Source: an uncultured Bacilli bacterium
Lineage (GTDB): Bacteria > Bacillota_I > Bacilli_A > RF39 > UBA660
Reading direction: 5' to 3'
DNA: 64,000 bases
Assembly: GCA_934095845.1 (NCBI GenBank)
Contig: CAKOKS010000001.1
Location: 124,001 to 188,000, forward strand
The first letter of the stretch is position 1; every line of letters starts with the position of its first letter. The position numbers were made by a program, and so were the translations under genes. A model generated the notes under the pieces. That model did no database searches, was not told where the DNA came from, and was given only the letters and a program-made list of their open reading frames with translations. Below, piece by piece: positions 17,007 through 26,349 of this stretch.

Positions 17007-17870
17007 ATGAACAATGATGAATTACCAAATGTAAAACAAATTAATAGAATTGCTAAAGTAATTAAAGTAGATGAATCTGGTAATGTAAAGGAAAGTAATG
17101 AGATTTTACCAGAAGAACCTATTAAAAATGAAAATGTTGAAAAATTAGAAAGTATTCAAGATAAGAATGTTTCTCATGATTCATCAACAGCCATTTTTAT
17201 TACTGTTATTTTAATCATTATTGCATGTGTAGCATTTTTTATAGTATATATATATCTACCAAATAATTATCATGGAGTAACTGGGAATGAAGGAACGCCA
17301 ACAACTAAAACTCCAGAATATTATTTTGATATATTTGATTTAAGTGATAATGATATTGATTTTCAAACTGAAGTAAAATTAAATGATAAATTTACTTTAA
17401 AAGTAGAAGATTTAAATGCTAAAAAGAATATTAAAGTTAATGATATAACGATTGCAACTGCTAATAAAGTTTATAAAAAAGCATCAATTGTAGATAATAT
17501 TTTATTTATATTTTTGATAAATAATGAACCAAGACAAAATAGAGTTATTGGAGTAACAAGTGACGGTAAAATACTAGCTGATATTTCATCTATTAAAAAT
17601 ATGTCTGGCATGAGTGTAAATGAAGTTGTGTTTAATCCAACTGGAATTACTTTAATGGCATCAAGAGTATATAATAATAAATTAATTCTTTCATCTAATT
17701 TTGGAGATGTAAATGGTTCTGATATATGTAATTCTTCATCTTCTGAAGAAATGCTTGCTACTGGTAACTTTGAAATTAGTTATAAAGGAAATAATGAATT
17801 AAGTGATGCTAAAAAAATAAGTGGTGAAACTATAAAAGAATACGTTAAAAACAACAATATGTGTCAATAA
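17007..17870 (+). CDS. Single-pass membrane protein, unknown
   Basis: 287 aa. A cytoplasmic, acidic N-terminal stretch (1-58), one transmembrane helix (about 59-83), then an extracytoplasmic domain with predicted beta strands and two Cys near the C-terminus (DICNSS, NNMCQ). No family recognised. ATG 17007 chosen because AGAGGG (16996-17001) lies at proper distance; a GTG at 17001 overlaps that site. A promoter-like TATAAT is at 16978. Sits between the ClpC-like gene and cysS on the same strand. Confidence 0.6.
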   Translation: MNNDELPNVKQINRIAKVIKVDESGNVKESNEILPEEPIKNENVEKLESIQDKNVSHDSSTAIFITVILIIIACVAFFIVYIYLPNNYHGVTGNEGTPTTKTPEYYFDIFDLSDNDIDFQTEVKLNDKFTLKVEDLNAKKNIKVNDITIATANKVYKKASIVDNILFIFLINNEPRQNRVIGVTSDGKILADISSIKNMSGMSVNEVVFNPTGITLMASRVYNNKLILSSNFGDVNGSDICNSSSSEEMLATGNFEISYKGNNELSDAKKISGETIKEYVKNNNMCQ

Positions 17871-17922
17871 TATTGCTTAAAATAAAACAAATTAGTATAA
17901 TAAAATGTAAGCAGGTGATAAA

Positions 17923-19314
17923 ATGAAATTTTATAATACATTAACTAAAAAAGTTGACAACTTTGTTCCAATTCATGAAGATATAGTAAATATGTATACT
18001 TGTGGTCCAACCGTTTATCATTATGCTCATATTGGAAATATGCGTAATTACATTGGACATGATATACTTGAAAAAACTTTATTATATTTAGGATACAATG
18101 TTAAAAGAGCTATGAATATTACAGATGTTGGTCATCTTACAAGCGATGCTGATACTGGTGAAGATAAAATGGAAGTTGCATCAAAAAGAGAAGGTAAAAG
18201 TGCTTATGAGATTGCTGATTTTTATACAGAAGCTTTCTTTAAAGACTTTAATAGTTTAAATTGTAAGATGCCAGAAATTGTTTCTAAAGCAACAGATAAT
18301 ATTGATATGTATATTAAAATAATAGAAGATTTACTTAAAAAAGATATTGCTTATATAAGTGGTGGAAACGTTTATTTTGATATATCTAAAGTAGATGATT
18401 ATTATAAATTATCTAATCATTCTTTAGAAGGAAATATGGTTGGTATAAGAGAAACAGTTACAAGTGATGAAAAGAAACGTAACCAAGCAGATTTTGTTTT
18501 ATGGTTTACTAAATCTAAATTTGAAAATCATGAAATGGTTTGGAATTCACCATTTGGTGTTGGTTATCCAGGATGGCATATTGAATGTTCTGGTATATCA
18601 ATTAAATATTTAGGTGAATACTTAGATATTCATGGTGGTGGAGTAGACAATATATTCCCACATCATACTAATGAAATTGCTCAAAGTGAGGCTTATTTAG
18701 GTCATAAATGGTGTAATTATTGGTTCCATAATGAACATTTACTTGATTCAACTGGAAAAATGAGCAAAAGTAAAGGTGACTTTTTAACAGTAACTTTACT
18801 TATTGAAAAAGGATACGATCCATTAAGTTTTAGATTTATGTGTTTAAATAGCCATTATAGAAAACAATTGGTTTTTACTTATGAAGCACTTAATCAAGCA
18901 GAAGCAACTTTAAAAAAACTTAGAAATAAAATATCTAATATAGTTGATGAAGGAGAACTTGATGAAGGAGAATTCAGTACTTATAATGATAGATTTATTA
19001 AAGAAATATCTAATGATTTAAATACTGCAAATGCTTTATCTGTTATGTATGAACTTATTAAAGATGAACAAGTTAATGGTCATACAAAATTAGAATTAAT
19101 TAAAAAATTTGATAAGGTCTTTAGTATCAATTTAATAAATGAAAAAAATAAAAATGATGATAAAGAAATATTAGATTTAATTGAAAAGAGAAGTGAAGCA
19201 AAGAAAAATAAAGACTTTGAACTTGCTGATTCAATTAGAAGCGAACTTGAAAGTAGAGGAATTATTCTAGTTGATACTAGAGAAGGAACGACTTATAAAA
19301 TTGTAGGAGAGTAG
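17923..19314 (+). CDS. cysS: Cysteinyl-tRNA synthetase
   Basis: 463 aa, normal length. Class I signature HIGN (TVYHYAHIGNMR), zinc ligands in TCGPTVY, ECSGIS and HHTNE regions, and the KMSKS loop (GKMSKSKGDF). Charges tRNA-Cys. AGGTGAT ribosome site. The YugP-type protease gene starts 2 bp after its stop, so the two are co-transcribed. No T-box leader was seen in the 52-bp upstream gap. Confidence 0.95.
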   Translation: MKFYNTLTKKVDNFVPIHEDIVNMYTCGPTVYHYAHIGNMRNYIGHDILEKTLLYLGYNVKRAMNITDVGHLTSDADTGEDKMEVASKREGKSAYEIADFYTEAFFKDFNSLNCKMPEIVSKATDNIDMYIKIIEDLLKKDIAYISGGNVYFDISKVDDYYKLSNHSLEGNMVGIRETVTSDEKKRNQADFVLWFTKSKFENHEMVWNSPFGVGYPGWHIECSGISIKYLGEYLDIHGGGVDNIFPHHTNEIAQSEAYLGHKWCNYWFHNEHLLDSTGKMSKSKGDFLTVTLLIEKGYDPLSFRFMCLNSHYRKQLVFTYEALNQAEATLKKLRNKISNIVDEGELDEGEFSTYNDRFIKEISNDLNTANALSVMYELIKDEQVNGHTKLELIKKFDKVFSINLINEKNKNDDKEILDLIEKRSEAKKNKDFELADSIRSELESRGIILVDTREGTTYKIVGE

Positions 19315-19316
19315 TT

Positions 19317-19985
19317 ATGGATTTAATAATAATTTTTTTACTAATGCTAATTATTCCAATTTATGCATCAATTAAAGTTAATGTAAATTACAAAAAATAT
19401 AAAAAAGTAACAAATGAAAAGGATTTAACTGGATTTGATGTTGCAAGAAGAATATTAGATGAATTTGGACTTGGAGATATTTATGTTGTTGAAACTAAAG
19501 GAGTTATGAGTGACCATTATGACTCTAGAAGAAAAACTGTTAGGCTTTCAACTGAAGTATTTCATGGAACAAGTGTTGCTTCTGTTGCAATAGCAGCTCA
19601 TGAATGTGGACACGCTATTCAAGATAAAGAAGGTTATACTTGGATGAAATTAAGAAATATTATTTTCCCAATTGTAAATATTGGTCAAAGAATCGCTTAT
19701 ATTGTAATGATTATTGGTTTATTCTTAAGTTATATGGATTATGTTTATGCAGCAATTGGATTTACATTTCTAGGACTTTTATTTGAACTTGTAACATTAC
19801 CAGTTGAGTTTGATGCTTCTAAAAGAGCAAAAGATATAATTTTAAAAGATGGTATGATTAATGATAAAGAGAAAAAAGGCGTTGATGCTGTTTTAAACAG
19901 TACAGCTTTAACATATGTTGCTGCAGTTGTGTCATCAATGTTAGAAATCCTTTATTTATTAATTCAATTAAACGATCGCGATTAA
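19317..19985 (+). CDS. YugP-type zinc membrane metallopeptidase
   Basis: 222 aa. N-terminal membrane helix, SDHYDSRRKTVRLS strand, zinc motif HECGH inside IAAHECGHAIQ (about residues 98-102), two further helices (about 115-165) and the third-ligand region PVEFDASKRA. This is the Zn_peptidase_2 (DUF2268-unrelated, YugP) family; membrane protease of unknown substrate. Immediately downstream of cysS. Confidence 0.88.
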   Translation: MDLIIIFLLMLIIPIYASIKVNVNYKKYKKVTNEKDLTGFDVARRILDEFGLGDIYVVETKGVMSDHYDSRRKTVRLSTEVFHGTSVASVAIAAHECGHAIQDKEGYTWMKLRNIIFPIVNIGQRIAYIVMIIGLFLSYMDYVYAAIGFTFLGLLFELVTLPVEFDASKRAKDIILKDGMINDKEKKGVDAVLNSTALTYVAAVVSSMLEILYLLIQLNDRD

Positions 19986-20006
19986 CAAGCTTATGCTTGT
20001 TTTTTT
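19985..20006 (+). terminator. Terminator after cysS-yugP
   Basis: Stem ACAAGC / GCTTGT with TTAT loop, followed by a T run. Confidence 0.9.
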
Positions 20007-20053
20007 GTGAAAATTAGTTATAATATGTATTTGAGAAAACGGGTGATAGTTAT

Positions 20054-21103
20054 ATGAATTTAGAAGAAATATTTGCAATTTATGAAAAAGATAATCAAAC
20101 AGGAGTTAAATTGTTAGAAGAATATTTAAAATATAATATGTTAAATACTAAAGTGGTTTATACATTATTTGCTTATTATGTAAATAATAAAAGTTATGGT
20201 AAAGCAGCATATTATTTAGATTTATTACGTCAAACAAATATAAATATGTATGATTATTATACTTATTTAATTTTAATGTATGATTTATTAGATTTAGATA
20301 TTGATTTATCAAATGTAAAAGTTACTGATTTATTAATTTCTAAAAGCAATAAAAAATATGATGATGTTAAAGGAAACAATGAAGTAAGAAAAGAAATATT
20401 TAATGGATCTTATTTTAGAGCTAAAAAAGCAAATAGTAAAATTTTTCATAAAAAAGGAAAGATGACTTTAGAAGAATCAATTATAACAAATTTAATAAAT
20501 GCAAATGTTAAAAAAGTGGTTGATATAATAGTTAAATATATTGAAGAAGGTAATTATGATTATGCTTATGATTTAGTGTTTGATATGAATAATATACCAG
20601 ATGAGGAAACTTTGATTGATGGATTAACAACCTTAATATTACAAAGTGATGGTATGCCTTTAACAAGAGAAAAACTAGAAGAGCTAAAGAAAGTTAAAAA
20701 AATTGACGATAGAATTGCATCATCAATTATAAAACAAGCAAAGTTAGAAGATAATGTTAATAAAACAGTATATTATGATAATAATACAAATTATTTTTAT
20801 GATTTTATTGAAAAGATGGATAGGTTTTATGATAATGAACCTGCAATGAAAAGCTTAATTCATGATTATTTAGAAGCTTATTCAAAAACAGAGTATTATA
20901 ATTTTATAATGAAGATATATGAATATTTATCAAAAGATGTATTCTTTGATTATATATATACAATTCTTTATGGTGTTGATAGAAGTTATCTTATTACTAA
21001 ATATGAAGAAACAAATGATGAAGTATATGCTGAATTAATTGGATTAGCACCAATAAAAGAAAGAGAAGACATTGTAAAAAAAATAGAGAAGTTATTAAGT
21101 TAA
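20054..21103 (+). CDS. Helical-repeat protein, unknown
   Basis: 349 aa, nearly all helical by residue pattern, with TPR-like helix pairs near the N-terminus (KLLEEYLKYN, YGKAAYYLDLLRQ) and repeats of Tyr/Asp-rich helices further on. No signal peptide or membrane segment; probably a cytoplasmic scaffold. No family recognised. Preceded by a GGGTGATAG ribosome site and an extended -10 (GTTATAAT, about 20018). Confidence 0.6.
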   Translation: MNLEEIFAIYEKDNQTGVKLLEEYLKYNMLNTKVVYTLFAYYVNNKSYGKAAYYLDLLRQTNINMYDYYTYLILMYDLLDLDIDLSNVKVTDLLISKSNKKYDDVKGNNEVRKEIFNGSYFRAKKANSKIFHKKGKMTLEESIITNLINANVKKVVDIIVKYIEEGNYDYAYDLVFDMNNIPDEETLIDGLTTLILQSDGMPLTREKLEELKKVKKIDDRIASSIIKQAKLEDNVNKTVYYDNNTNYFYDFIEKMDRFYDNEPAMKSLIHDYLEAYSKTEYYNFIMKIYEYLSKDVFFDYIYTILYGVDRSYLITKYEETNDEVYAELIGLAPIKEREDIVKKIEKLLS

Positions 21104-21117
21104 CCTCTCTATTTTTT
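21081..21117. terminator. Bidirectional terminator between convergent genes
   Basis: Stem AAATAGAGA / TCTCTATTT (21081-21089, 21106-21114) with T/A runs on both sides; serves the helical-repeat gene and prsA. Confidence 0.75.
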
Positions 21118-22111
21118 ATTTTGTTGTATTTCTGCTTTGATTAATTAAGTAATTTATATATTTGTTATAAGCACTTTCAATATCACTGTCATTGAATGTA
21201 ACACCATATTCTTTTCTTAATTCAACCATTGCATTAACTGCCATTGTAGAATCTTTTTCAATTTTTTCATTTGCAAGTGTTTCTTTAATTTTATCTTTAA
21301 GATTTTCAAGTGTATCTTTTTCTTTTTCATCAACTTTTAAGATAACATGATATCCATAAGTAGTTTTAACTGGTGATTTTGAATATTCACCTTTTTTTAA
21401 TTTGTAAGCTGCTGTCTCAAAAGCTTCTACCATGTCACCATGATTGAAGAAACCTAAATCTTGATAAGTAACTTCATCATTATTTTCATATTTTTTAAAT
21501 GCATCTGCTGCTGAAGTTCCAGCTTTTATATCATCAGTAATTGCTGTAATAATTTCTTTAGCTTTGTTTTCAGCGTTAGTAGAATCTTGATCACTTGAAG
21601 ATGCAGGTTTTACTAAGATGTGTACACAACTAATATCACCTTTTTGTTCATTCTTATAATATTTTTCAATTTCTTTATCAGTAACTAAACTTTTAGCATA
21701 ACTTTCCTTTTGCATATTTTCCATATAAGATACTCTTTGTTGCTTTAAAAGTTGTTCTAAAGAAGAATAACCATATTGACTTAATGCACTTAAAAGTGAA
21801 GTTTCATCATATTTACCATTTTTATCAACATAATTAGCTTTTAAAGACGTTTCATAATTTTTAATATATTCATCAATATCATCTTTTTTATCTTTAAATT
21901 TATCTTCTAATATTTTATTGTCGACTTTTTCAAGAAGTACGTTAAGTCCATAAGAATCTTTTACTTCGTTCCATACTTCATTAACACTTATTTTATCTCC
22001 ATTTTTAAAATCAACTATTGATTCTTCACCATTACTTAATTTAGGAATAGTTTTACCACATCCAGTTAGCATAACACTTGCCATAACTACAACTAATAAT
22101 TTCTTTTTCAT
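21116..22111 (-). CDS. prsA: PrsA-like peptidyl-prolyl isomerase lipoprotein (foldase)
   Basis: 331 aa. Signal peptide with lipobox MLTGC, a SurA/PrsA N-terminal helical region, and one parvulin rotamase domain (about 155-255) with CVHILVKP, YQDLGFFNHGDMVEAFE and YGYHVILKV. It assists folding of secreted proteins at the outer face of the membrane. AGGGAGGAT ribosome site on the minus strand. Confidence 0.92.
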   Translation of the reverse strand: MKKKLLVVVMASVMLTGCGKTIPKLSNGEESIVDFKNGDKISVNEVWNEVKDSYGLNVLLEKVDNKILEDKFKDKKDDIDEYIKNYETSLKANYVDKNGKYDETSLLSALSQYGYSSLEQLLKQQRVSYMENMQKESYAKSLVTDKEIEKYYKNEQKGDISCVHILVKPASSSDQDSTNAENKAKEIITAITDDIKAGTSAADAFKKYENNDEVTYQDLGFFNHGDMVEAFETAAYKLKKGEYSKSPVKTTYGYHVILKVDEKEKDTLENLKDKIKETLANEKIEKDSTMAVNAMVELRKEYGVTFNDSDIESAYNKYINYLINQSRNTTK

Positions 22112-22180
22112 TTATATCCTCCCTAATAGGTATTATATCACGTATATAAAAAAATTAATATTAATTTCTTTAAAACAGGC

Positions 22181-22208
22181 ACAAAAATGGATATTTTACC
22201 ATACAATA
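22181..22208 (+). promoter_or_regulatory. Putative sigma-K-type promoter for YjcZ-like genes
   Basis: AC (22181-22182), 17-bp spacer, CATACAATA (22200-22208) matches the classic AC-N17-CATANNNTA pattern; lies 28 bp before the first YjcZ-like ATG. Confidence 0.5.
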
Positions 22209-22236
22209 AAGTGAGTAATGAAAAGGAGGGAGAATA

Positions 22237-22329
22237 ATGAATAAATGTTGCAATAATAATATTTCTGGTGCTGCTTTCATATTAGTTCTATTTATTTTAT
22301 TAATTATTATAGTAGGAGCATTTATCTAA
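22237..22329 (+). CDS. YjcZ-like small membrane protein (sporulation-associated)
   Basis: 30 aa. Short Cys/Asn N-terminus (NKCCNNN), then a single helix with the AAFILVLFILLIIIVGAF pattern of the YjcZ family, whose members are sporulation-linked in Bacillus. Strong AAGGAGGGAG ribosome site. First of a tandem pair behind a sigma-K-like promoter. Confidence 0.75.
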   Translation: MNKCCNNNISGAAFILVLFILLIIIVGAFI

Positions 22330-22346
22330 AAAGGAGGTGTTAAGGC

Positions 22347-22463
22347 ATGAATTGTAATACTAAACCCTCAATAAATAATCAAGGTTATGGTAATACATTC
22401 TTCATCATTCTTGTATTATTTATTCTGCTTGCAATTATTGTTAGTTCAATATATGCATATTAA
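22347..22463 (+). CDS. YjcZ-like small membrane protein (sporulation-associated), second copy
   Basis: 38 aa with NCNTKPSINNQGYGN N-terminus and one hydrophobic helix (FFIILVLFILLAIIVSSIY). AAGGAGGTG site 8 nt before the ATG. Paralogue of the preceding gene, 17 bp downstream of it. Confidence 0.72.
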   Translation: MNCNTKPSINNQGYGNTFFIILVLFILLAIIVSSIYAY

Positions 22464-22484
22464 GAGGATTTTCCTCTTTTTTTT
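22462..22484 (+). terminator. Terminator after YjcZ-like pair
   Basis: Stem AAGAGGA / TCCTCTT with TTT loop and T run; includes the stop codon. Confidence 0.88.
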
Positions 22485-22535
22485 GTAAACAAAATGCCTA
22501 AAAAGTGTTGTTTTTACTAGACAGTATGTAATATT

Positions 22536-22544
22536 TGTTATAAT
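22536..22544 (+). promoter_or_regulatory. Extended -10 promoter element upstream of the polysaccharide cluster
   Basis: TGTTATAAT at 22536-22544 is a TGN-TATAAT extended -10; the leader to the sugar transferase ATG would be about 100 nt. No consensus -35. Confidence 0.45.
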
Positions 22545-22653
22545 AAATATAGAATACTTAATTGTTTTTGTTCAAAAATTTGCATTTTTTCTCTTTTTAT
22601 GTTAGTATAGTTGTCAATTCAAGACGTAGGGGACATAAAAAAGGGGTAAGGTT

Positions 22654-23307
22654 ATGAACGAAGGAAGTATTGCAGTAACAGAAAGTATTACTGTTGCTAA
22701 TTCAATTTATTTATTTGTAAAACGAGTATTTGATTTAATTATTAGTGCTTTTTTACTAATAGTTTTATCGCCATTATTTTTAGTAATAATTTTAGCTATA
22801 AAACTTGATTCTAAAGGTAAAGCTATATATACTCAAACACGTATAGGTCAAAATGGTAAAACTTTTAAACTTTATAAATTTAGATCAATGATTGTTGATG
22901 CTGATAAAGTTTTATTTGAACTTTTGGAGAAAAATCCAGAAATGAAAATGGAATATGATATTCATAAGAAATTAAAAAATGATCCACGTGTTACAAAAGT
23001 AGGTAAAATTATTAGAAAATTATCTATGGATGAATTACCACAACTTCTTAATGTCTTTAATGGTGAAATGTCTTTAATCGGTAATAGACCATATTTAGAA
23101 AGAGAAATTAAAGATATGGGTAAATATTACGATGAAATAGTTAAAACTAAACCAGGTATAACAGGATATTGGCAAGTTAATGGTAGAAGTAAAACAACAT
23201 TTAGATCAAGATGCAAAATGGAAGCAGATTATTCTAAACGTGCAAGTTTAAAATTGGATATGCAAATTTTCTTAAAAACATTTAAAGTATTAATTAAAGG
23301 TTTATAA
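22654..23307 (+). CDS. Bacterial sugar transferase (polyprenyl-phosphate glycosyl-1-phosphate transferase)
   Basis: 217 aa. One N-terminal membrane helix (about 22-45) and the PF02397 catalytic core: KRVFDLIISA, LYKFRSM, DELPQLLNV, GEMSLIGNRP and KPGITGYWQVNGRS. It transfers a sugar-1-phosphate to undecaprenyl phosphate and starts repeat-unit synthesis. It has its own promoter and terminator, but the genes that follow make it the likely initiator of the 23383-30445 polysaccharide cluster. Confidence 0.93.
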   Translation: MNEGSIAVTESITVANSIYLFVKRVFDLIISAFLLIVLSPLFLVIILAIKLDSKGKAIYTQTRIGQNGKTFKLYKFRSMIVDADKVLFELLEKNPEMKMEYDIHKKLKNDPRVTKVGKIIRKLSMDELPQLLNVFNGEMSLIGNRPYLEREIKDMGKYYDEIVKTKPGITGYWQVNGRSKTTFRSRCKMEADYSKRASLKLDMQIFLKTFKVLIKGL

Positions 23308-23327
23308 GAAAATATAAAATACCAAGT

Positions 23328-23366
23328 AAACTATATACAAAGGTGTTTTGTATATAGTTTTTTTAT
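23328..23366 (+). terminator. Terminator after sugar transferase gene
   Basis: Long stem AAACTATATACAAA / TTTGTATATAGTTT with a short loop, then T run. Confidence 0.9.
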
Positions 23367-23382
23367 AGTAGAGGTGAAATTC

Positions 23383-24222
23383 ATGAAAATAGATATTATT
23401 TGCCCACTTTATAATGCAAGTAGATATATAATTGATTTAAATAATTCTTTCTTAATGCAAGAAAATGTTATACTAAATAAAATAAGATATGTCCTAACTG
23501 AGTCAAATGATAATACTAAAGAAATAATGGATAATGCAAATATTCAATATAAATTGATTAAAAAAAGTGAATTTTCACATAGTTTAGTTAGAGAAAAAGA
23601 AGCAATGGAAAGTGATGCAGACATAGTTGTATATGTAACTCAAGATGTTGTTATTACTGATAAATTGTGGCTTTATAATTTAACAAAAGATATTAATGAT
23701 GAAGTTGTAGCTACTTATTCAAGACAAATATCCAAATATAATAATATTGAAAAATATACTAGAGAATTTAATTATCCAAATAAATCGAGAATTGTTTCGA
23801 AAAATGATATTAATGAATTAGGTTTGAAAACATTCTTTTTCTCTGATGCAGCTTCTGCTATAAAGAAAAGTGTTTTTGTTGAGTTAAATGGATATGATAA
23901 TAAAAATTTACCTATAAGTGAAGATATGTATATAGCTTATAAAATAATAATGAATAATTATAAGATAAAGTATTGTGCTGATTCGGTAGTTAATCATTCT
24001 CATAAATTTAAGTTAAAAGAAATATATGATAGATATAAATTAACTGGTAAATTTTTTAAGGAAAACTCTTATTTAGATAAATTTGGAACAACAGGAAGTG
24101 GAGCAAAACTTGCAAAATATGTATTAAAACGTATTATAACGGATTTTAAATGGCATTTAATTTTTAGATATCCATTTGATATGGGAGCAAGATTTTTAGG
24201 AATGAAAGCGGGGAAAAAGTAA
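23383..24222 (+). CDS. Glycosyltransferase family 2 (rhamnosyltransferase-like)
   Basis: About 279 aa. GT-A fold: IDIICPLYNASRY start, a SDADIVVYVTQDV strand in place of the DxD, and LPISEDMYIAYK acceptor-region Asp/Glu. The pattern resembles rhamnosyltransferases. ATG 23383 chosen after GAGGTG (23371); an upstream GTG overlaps that site. The stop overlaps the next ATG by 1 bp. Confidence 0.85.
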   Translation: MKIDIICPLYNASRYIIDLNNSFLMQENVILNKIRYVLTESNDNTKEIMDNANIQYKLIKKSEFSHSLVREKEAMESDADIVVYVTQDVVITDKLWLYNLTKDINDEVVATYSRQISKYNNIEKYTREFNYPNKSRIVSKNDINELGLKTFFFSDAASAIKKSVFVELNGYDNKNLPISEDMYIAYKIIMNNYKIKYCADSVVNHSHKFKLKEIYDRYKLTGKFFKENSYLDKFGTTGSGAKLAKYVLKRIITDFKWHLIFRYPFDMGARFLGMKAGKK

Positions 24223-25160
24223 TGGAACGAGATTTAATAAGTATAATAGTACCTGTTTATAATGTTCAAGAATATTTAAAAAATTGTATTAATTCAATTT
24301 TAAATCAATCTTATAAAAATATAGAAATCATTTTAGTAGATGATGGTTCAACAGATGAAAGTAGTTCAATATGTGATTTATATGTAAAAAAAGATAATAG
24401 AATTAAAGTAATTCATAAAGAAAATGGTGGTCTTTCTGACGCTAGAAACATGGGTATTAAAAGTGCTAGAGGAAAATATATTACTTTTGTTGATAGTGAT
24501 GATTATTTAGATGAAAACTATGTTAAAGCATTATATATTTTAATTACGGAAAATAATTCAGATATTGCGTGTTCTAGGATGAAAAAAACTGATTCCTTGA
24601 ACGATAAAATAATAAATAAAAATGAAAAGATAAATATCTATAACTCAATTGATGCAATTAAAGAAATACTTTATCAGAGAAATATTGATAATTCAGCACC
24701 GAGTAAACTTTTTAATAAAGATCTTTTTGAGAATATCCTTTTTCCAGTTGGATATGCTTTTGAAGATTTGGATACAATGTATAAATTGTTTTTACAAGCA
24801 AACAAGATAGTATCTACTACTAATAATTATTATTTATATTATCAAAGGCAAGGTAGCATTCTTCATACTGTTAAAGATAAAACGATAAATGATCTTTTAA
24901 CAATAATTGATAATATGAATAAAAATTTAATAAACTATGGTGAGTTAAAGGCTCCGTTAATGGCAAGAACTTTAAATGCAAATTTTTATATTTATAATCA
25001 TTCAACTAATAAAGATATAAAAGAAAACAGTAAAAAGTATATTATTGAGAATAGAAAAAACGTTTTGAAAGATAGTAATATAAGTAAAAAAACAAAATAT
25101 GGAATAATTATTAGTTTAGTAAGTTTTAAACTAGTAAATTTATTAGATAAAATGAGGTGA
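24222..25160 (+). CDS. Glycosyltransferase family 2
   Basis: 312 aa. ISIIVPVYNVQEYL, VDDGSTDESS, GLSDARNMG and TFVDSDDYL (DxD) are the standard GT2 landmarks, and AFEDLDTMYKL matches the catalytic region. Elongates the polysaccharide repeat unit on the lipid carrier at the inner face of the membrane. Confidence 0.92.
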   Translation: MERDLISIIVPVYNVQEYLKNCINSILNQSYKNIEIILVDDGSTDESSSICDLYVKKDNRIKVIHKENGGLSDARNMGIKSARGKYITFVDSDDYLDENYVKALYILITENNSDIACSRMKKTDSLNDKIINKNEKINIYNSIDAIKEILYQRNIDNSAPSKLFNKDLFENILFPVGYAFEDLDTMYKLFLQANKIVSTTNNYYLYYQRQGSILHTVKDKTINDLLTIIDNMNKNLINYGELKAPLMARTLNANFYIYNHSTNKDIKENSKKYIIENRKNVLKDSNISKKTKYGIIISLVSFKLVNLLDKMR

Positions 25161-25164
25161 GGTA

Positions 25165-26337
25165 ATGAATAAAATTAACTTAAGAATTAAACAATTATGG
25201 ATAATTTTAAAATATTTATTTATAAAAATTATTAATATTTTTACTTCAAACAAAAAATATAATGACATATGGTTAATAGCTGAAAGAGGCGATGAAGCTA
25301 GGGACAATGGATATGCCTTCTATAAATATATGGAAGAAAATCATCCAGGAAAAAATTTTTATTATATTATTAAAAAGAATTCTCCTGATGTTTATAAAAT
25401 AGATCCAGCTAGAAGAATTTACTATCAATCTATTAAACACATAAAATATTATATGAATGCAAAATATTTACTTAGCACTCATATTTTAGGATTTTCTCCT
25501 GAATTTAGAAGTTTTGGAAAATTAGTTAAGAGATTTAAAATATTTGATTGTAAAGGTAAAAAAGTATTTCTTCAACATGGTATTATTCAAAGCTATACAG
25601 AATATTTAACAAGTTCGTCTATTGATTTGGATTTGTTTATATGTGGTGCAAAAAAAGAGTATGATTTTATACTTAAAAATTTTGGCTTTGATGAAAGTGT
25701 TGTTAAATATACTGGACTTGCTAGATATGATTACTTGAAAAATTCACAAAAGAAAAATGAAAAAGAAATTTTATTTATGCCAACTTGGAGAAAGGAGTTA
25801 TTTTATTTATCTGACTCTGATTTTATTAAATCTGATTATTATAAAAATATAATTAATATTCTAAATAATGAAAAGCTTCAAGAAAAACTTAAGAACAATA
25901 ATATTAAATTAATCTTTTATCCACATTATGAAATACAAAAACGAATTAGTCTTTTTAACATTAAAAATGAAAATATTATTATTGCATCTTCTAAAGAATA
26001 TGATGTTTCTGAATTGTTAAAAAGTGTTGATATGTTAATAACGGATTATTCAAGTGTATTTTTTGATGTTGCTTATCAATATAAACCAATATGTTATTTT
26101 CAATATGATTATGAACATTTCAGAAAGAACCAATATGGTGAGGGATATTTTGATTTCAAAACTTTAGGATTTGGTGATGTTTCTACAAATGTAAGTGATT
26201 TAGTTGATAATATAATAAGAGTAATAGATAGAAATTTTGTAATGGAAGATAATTATAAAAAAAGGGTTAATAATTTTTTTGTTTATAATGATACACATAA
26301 TTGTGATAGAATATATAATGAAATAATAAAAAAATAG
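25165..26337 (+). CDS. CDP-glycerol glycerophosphotransferase family protein (TagB/TagF-like)
   Basis: 390 aa. PF04464-type features: FYYIIKKNSPD, KYLLSTH, FLQHGIIQ, MPTWRKE, DMLITDYSSVFFD and PICYFQYD. The family adds glycerol- or ribitol-phosphate to wall polymers, so the surface polymer may carry polyol phosphate. An N-terminal hydrophobic helix (about 10-28) may aid membrane association. 4-bp gap to the previous gene. Confidence 0.88.
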   Translation: MNKINLRIKQLWIILKYLFIKIINIFTSNKKYNDIWLIAERGDEARDNGYAFYKYMEENHPGKNFYYIIKKNSPDVYKIDPARRIYYQSIKHIKYYMNAKYLLSTHILGFSPEFRSFGKLVKRFKIFDCKGKKVFLQHGIIQSYTEYLTSSSIDLDLFICGAKKEYDFILKNFGFDESVVKYTGLARYDYLKNSQKKNEKEILFMPTWRKELFYLSDSDFIKSDYYKNIINILNNEKLQEKLKNNNIKLIFYPHYEIQKRISLFNIKNENIIIASSKEYDVSELLKSVDMLITDYSSVFFDVAYQYKPICYFQYDYEHFRKNQYGEGYFDFKTLGFGDVSTNVSDLVDNIIRVIDRNFVMEDNYKKRVNNFFVYNDTHNCDRIYNEIIKK

Positions 26338-26349
26338 GTGGTGATGAAT

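Noticed and set aside
17871..17922. T-box or riboswitch ahead of cysS
   Set aside because: The gap is only 52 bp and holds no stem or T-box core.
21910..21935. TTGTCGAC resembling a Spo0A box
   Set aside because: Lies inside the prsA coding region, a single box without 10-bp neighbours or a promoter.
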